Below, piece after piece: positions 61,701-64,000 of a DNA stretch of 64,000 nt. Positions within the stretch are counted from its first letter, which is position 1. Every line of letters begins with the position of its first letter. This DNA is from Candidatus Jordarchaeales archaeon (lineage in GTDB: Archaea; Asgardarchaeota; Jordiarchaeia; Jordiarchaeales; Freyrarchaeaceae): contig JAWAHN010000003.1 in NCBI GenBank assembly GCA_038889235.1, positions 53,703-117,702 of the forward strand, read 5' to 3'. Below the pieces are notes generated by a model. The model saw only the letters and a list, made by a program, of their open reading frames with translations, did no database searches and was not told where the DNA came from. The translations under genes and the position numbers were made by a program.

Positions 61701-61893
61701 CAGCTACAGGGGAGGAAAAGGAGTGCCACCCGCGTTCATAGCCTACGTTGAAAGAGACTGGGCGACGCGCGACCTCCTAAACGAGCTCTTCAGGCGCGCG
61801 GGAATAAGCGAGGAAGAGATCGACAGAATGGTAATCGAACTCATAAGGCGAGGAAAAGAGCCGGAGAACATAATCAAGCAGCTCTTTGAATAA
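58762..61893 (+). CDS. Double GH130 protein with a 400-residue C-terminal domain of unknown function
   Basis: A 1043-residue protein. GH130 domain 1 spans about residues 1-325 with RFGCEDPRITEL (Asp97), and domain 2 about 330-635 with GSGCEDPRVVLI (Asp420). Each ends in a DDTIYLYYGAADT or DDTIYIYYGGADT blade. From about 640 a separate region begins (HLGIEPAPEWTTLEGF) that is largely helical. Features include TFRTEEVYRAVYERRRKEFE, HFPHGKTFALKTETVQRIL, ECKCIVVEHEFLPTVLELRE-like strand and ACYALASTLPDGTFLPCSAW. I recognise no family in it. Both GH130 domains keep the catalytic Asp, so both could be active. It follows the single GH130 gene by 72 bases and has GGTGAT before its ATG. Confidence 0.85.
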   Translation: MLFARRMLVQRSDRNPILKPNPSIPWEAEAVFNGCPAKKDGKIYLLYRALSSPETINGVTLRVSRIGLAESEDGVEFYDRRMFIYPEQHWERFGCEDPRITELDGKYYIFYTALSHWPPVPEGIRVGVAISRDLRRVEEKHLVTPFNAKAMALFPERINGKLWAVLTVHTDRPPARICLASFDSEEDIWSEDYWREWYPEFEKHSLPLQRRPQDHIEVGAPPLETPYGWLLIYSYIRDYFSPQKRLFGVEAVLLDLHNPMKILARTDAPILTPGEYYERIGMVPNVVFPSGALLEDDTIYLYYGAADTTCCLAYINLPLLIWIMREKPVKPVRSPSNPIITPVRAHYWESKATFNPAAIYLNGKVHIIYRAMSEDNTSVLGYAVSEDGVKISYRSPEPIYVPRAPFEKKAAPGLGSGCEDPRVVLIGDRIYMTYTAYDGLNARVALTSISVDDFLAGRWDKWAYPVIISPYDVFDKNSCIFPEKYKGNYIIIHRIGECIDYELREDLDFTGKPLKHYPWILPRKGMWDSKKVGIGPPPIRIKEGWLLFYHGVSEEGVYRVGVLLLDPENPLKVLARSEEPLMEPEEWYERWGQVPNVVFPCGAVLIDDTIYIYYGGADTVVGVATISVRDVLRHLGIEPAPEWTTLEGFIPGAPLTLPAVITTIDGRTFRTEEVYRAVYERRRKEFEKFLFERLKVPRDAPPSTIISAVRSVMEKLEAELGKVFKGDLYTREGVEEFVKVVLSHFPHGKTFALKTETVQRILQENPPINLPSKFACTSIEEVPCEPRDALALASFSEGREYDNRIWRWLESNVKPEHFEETEIKCIVVEHEFLPTVLELREGTAISRLTGRIVVSTLRPGVGGEFPRLRAFIRIVKHIVELERFGEMWKSFAEKRKFGVSVANSLREHWGIEPLSAHSVFENKNHRVMVERLKSMAGKLRESGYTSLAEALEDMLACYALASTLPDGTFLPCSAWTWTLHSYRGGKGVPPAFIAYVERDWATRDLLNELFRRAGISEEEIDRMVIELIRRGKEPENIIKQLFE

Positions 61894-62007
61894 CCGCATG
61901 AGACACGTGAAAAAGCAGCCAGCCGGCGGACAAGCCTCTTTTCCCAAACCACCAAAAATTTTTATTAAAAACTTTCAAGGATAGGTTTTTCGAAGTCCCG
62001 TTTTTAG

Positions 62008-62349
62008 CTACCTTTGCGTCGGCTGCTCCTTCCTTGATGCTTGGAATACTTGTGCAGCTACCTCTTTGTCAATATCCCTGTAGTCTATTATCCCCGGGTG
62101 TTGCTCGCAGCCGGAGGAATGCACTATTAGGTAGTAGCTTTCCCCGTTTTTAACTATGTAGTAGCGTATGACGCAGCAGTTCCGCTTCTCGTACTGCACT
62201 ATCTGCATGTACCAGTCACAGTTTATCGTGAAGTAGCTGTACTGCTTCATCCCCTCAAAGGTCTGCCTGTTAATAACGGCTTCTAGTTTGGCAAAACTCG
62301 GGAGGCGGTAATAAACCGGCCCTTCAATCCAGATTTCAAGCTTCACCAT
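62008..62349 (-). CDS. Small conserved-looking protein of unknown function
   Basis: About 113 residues: VKLEIWIEGPVYYRLPSF, a helical-to-strand middle with several Tyr and Cys, and CEQHPGIIDYRDIDKEVAAQ near the end. Four Cys residues (two adjacent, in RNCCVIRYY) might form disulfides or bind metal. ATG 62349 is chosen, with 62358 as alternative; GGATGGTG precedes both. It lies alone between the GH130 gene and the C69-type hydrolase. No family recognised. Confidence 0.55.
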   Translation of the reverse strand: MVKLEIWIEGPVYYRLPSFAKLEAVINRQTFEGMKQYSYFTINCDWYMQIVQYEKRNCCVIRYYIVKNGESYYLIVHSSGCEQHPGIIDYRDIDKEVAAQVFQASRKEQPTQR

Positions 62350-62611
62350 ATTCACCATCCAGAGAACATAGAGAAAAACCTTTTTTGTAAACTTTTCGGT
62401 CAGAGTAAACGGAACCCTGAGAGACCGCTAAAAGTGAGAAGACAGGCCTCCACCAGAGTAGTTAAGGCATCAATCTAAGCACATTTGAGGCGGACGCCAA
62501 CTAAGACTCGGGCCCAAGGTTCGTGAGGCAAGCTTTTAGAGGAAGTCTAATAGGAGCCGCGGCGCTAAGTGCTCTTCGCCGCCTGCCGGTTAAACGCGCC
62601 AACACCCTTGC

Positions 62612-63949
62612 TTAGACGCTTATCCTCGCGGCGTAGTTTTGGAGGAACCAGTACTCATAGTACTTCTCCGGCGGCCTCCCTACGGCGTCAACCTTGGCAG
62701 CCCTCTCACACCACTCCTTGTACTTCTCGACCGCCTCCTTGAAACACCGCTCGGTGACCTCTCTGAGCGTTTTCCTCCTCTCGCCCGCCGAGGACCTAAG
62801 ACACTTGTCCCTAGCTTTGTAGGCGTCCTCTAGGAACTTTCTCTGAGTGCTTTCAAGCTCAGAACGCATAATTCCAGCCAGGTTACTGTATCCTTTCAAG
62901 TGGACTGTGCGTACAAATTTTTCGTGAACCCACCACGGTGAATCCGCACTGAAAACACCTTCACCCCTGCCAGCCTCCTCTGGTACGCCAACCCCTCCCA
63001 TGAAAACCGGAATGTAGAGGCTGAGGCACGGCGTTGATGGTGCAAACCAGTGGACTTGCTCTTCAACTGTCAGGTGTCCGACGTAACTCCCAGCAGTGTT
63101 GCTCACAACGCTTGGCCCGGCGTGCATACAGATCGTTGCCTTCGTCTGGCTCCACGGATCCCACTCTCCACCTCCGTGGTCTCTTAAAAAGTCCATCATA
63201 AGCTCTACGCTTATGTTCCCCTTGTTATCCTTGAGAAGCGTCATAGACCTAGAGAATCTTTCCGCGCACATCGCTATCTGTTCCATTTGCGGGTCACCGT
63301 AGCAGCGGGCGAAGTCAAAGTCTTTCCTAGACTCACACCACCCCATCTCCACCGCGTGCTCAACCAGCCCGGGGGACGCCATGTCCCACCTGTCCCTTAT
63401 AGTGTAACCGTTCGAGATGGCGCGTACATCCCTAACTCTCTCAGCTACCCAGAACTTGTCGGCCGTCTCCAGCACCCAAGCTTCCCTAGTGTCAGCTATT
63501 ATGAACGAGTTGTGGTAGAGCAGTTCGAAGTCCTTGTTAGCAGACCCACCTTGGCCGTACTTCTCCAGCATCTCTACTATGACCTGCAAGGCTTTGCGGG
63601 CGCTGTTGGCCCTCTCGAGTGCAAGCCTCAGCAAGTCCATTCCCAGTAGCCCGGTCTTCCTGTAAGGCTCCTTAGACCAGACAGCCTCGTTCCCTATCGC
63701 TACCCCGTACTCGTTGACCCCCATCTCGGCCCCCCAAATCCAATAGGGGGAGGACAAGACCACCTCGTACGTCTCGGGAACCTGCGGAACCTCGATGTAA
63801 GTGCACTTCACCACGGCGCCTTCAGGGTGCTCCATGCGCGGGAAGTACCTCAAAACCTGCGCTTCATTCGGGGGGCGGTCACTGTTCTTGCCAAATATGA
63901 CCGAGCCGTCCTCGGTCGAGTTCCCTAAAGCCACAAGGGTATCACACAT
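62612..63949 (-). CDS. C69/secernin-type Ntn hydrolase (dipeptidase-like)
   Basis: A 445-residue protein of the peptidase C69 / secernin family. MCDTLVALGNSTEDGSVIFG places the nucleophilic Cys at position 2, exposed after Met removal; it is followed by KNSDRPPNEAQVL, another family motif. MGVNEYGVAIGNEAV, FIIADTREAWVLETADKFW and VRAISNGYTI are further landmarks. C69 dipeptidases act on dipeptides with broad specificity; secernins resemble them. There is no signal peptide, so it is intracellular. The 250 bases upstream on this strand up to the window end contain only the promoter region. Confidence 0.87.
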   Translation of the reverse strand: MCDTLVALGNSTEDGSVIFGKNSDRPPNEAQVLRYFPRMEHPEGAVVKCTYIEVPQVPETYEVVLSSPYWIWGAEMGVNEYGVAIGNEAVWSKEPYRKTGLLGMDLLRLALERANSARKALQVIVEMLEKYGQGGSANKDFELLYHNSFIIADTREAWVLETADKFWVAERVRDVRAISNGYTIRDRWDMASPGLVEHAVEMGWCESRKDFDFARCYGDPQMEQIAMCAERFSRSMTLLKDNKGNISVELMMDFLRDHGGGEWDPWSQTKATICMHAGPSVVSNTAGSYVGHLTVEEQVHWFAPSTPCLSLYIPVFMGGVGVPEEAGRGEGVFSADSPWWVHEKFVRTVHLKGYSNLAGIMRSELESTQRKFLEDAYKARDKCLRSSAGERRKTLREVTERCFKEAVEKYKEWCERAAKVDAVGRPPEKYYEYWFLQNYAARISV

Positions 63950-64000
63950 TTACGGCACCCAGAAACTGTGTAAGCCCCATAAAAGCATTTATCACTTTCG

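Overview
The window looks like a chromosomal segment of a thermophilic, anaerobic archaeon, most likely from a poorly cultivated Thermoproteota (TACK) lineage. Starts are ATG, GTG or TTG, usually behind GGAGG-type ribosome sites. Upstream regions carry TTTAAATA-like TATA boxes. Archaeal signature families include an ADP-forming acyl-CoA synthetase alpha subunit, DUF39, an NrpR-like regulator, V4R proteins, HEPN/MNT and VapBC pairs and a type III CRISPR CARF sensor. The lineage is inferred from gene content only. I found no rRNA, tRNA, CRISPR array or intact insertion sequence.

Layout. 0-0.45 kb: truncated coiled-coil repeat gene. 0.66-3.5 kb: a URO-D/MtaA-like methyltransferase homologue that lacks its zinc ligands, an amidohydrolase and a small V4R-like protein. 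3.7-8.3 kb: GH1 glycosidase, secreted lipase and a polytopic membrane protein that has a paralogue at 26.3-27.7 kb. 8.4-14 kb: acyl-CoA synthetase alpha subunit with a TauE/SafE permease, a frameshifted small gene, an ACR3 arsenite pump and a DUF39-ferredoxin sulfurtransferase. 14.1-20.8 kb: secreted type-B carboxylesterase, then a glycyl-radical enzyme operon (enzyme, activase, FMN split-barrel protein). 21-31 kb: VapBC, a 1.5 kb degraded stretch, M28 peptidase, methyltransferase, DUF488, metallo-beta-lactamase protein and a second acyl-CoA synthetase alpha subunit.

31-40.7 kb is a tetrapyrrole-type locus. It holds two tandem V4R-V4R proteins, a fused AAA+/vWA chelatase motor, two Fe-S proteins and a CobN/BchH-type large chelatase subunit. 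40.8-46.1 kb is a toxin-antitoxin/defence-like island: VapBC, HEPN-MNT, a decayed AAA+ ATPase, an orphan CARF protein and a coiled-coil/PD-(D/E)XK protein with 63-bp DNA repeats. 46.3-56.4 kb is metabolic: HD phosphohydrolase, glutamate-synthase-like flavoprotein with a putative operator, ZIP transporter, NrpR-like repressor, TIM-barrel isomerase, amidase, enoyl-CoA hydratase, acetoacetate-decarboxylase-like protein and two SCP2 proteins. 56.5-61.9 kb is a mannose locus: phosphomannose isomerase, a GH130 phosphorylase and a double-GH130 protein with an unrecognised 400-residue tail. The window ends with a C69-type Ntn hydrolase.

Together the genes suggest a heterotroph using sugars (GH1, GH130), lipids/esters, peptides and acyl-CoA intermediates, with glycyl-radical chemistry implying anoxic life. 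Findings that deserve most attention are the double-GH130 fusion, the V4R/chelatase/ferredoxin locus, the zinc-less methyltransferase homologue, the repeat-bearing nuclease family and the perfect inverted repeat at the promoter of the glutamate-synthase-like gene.
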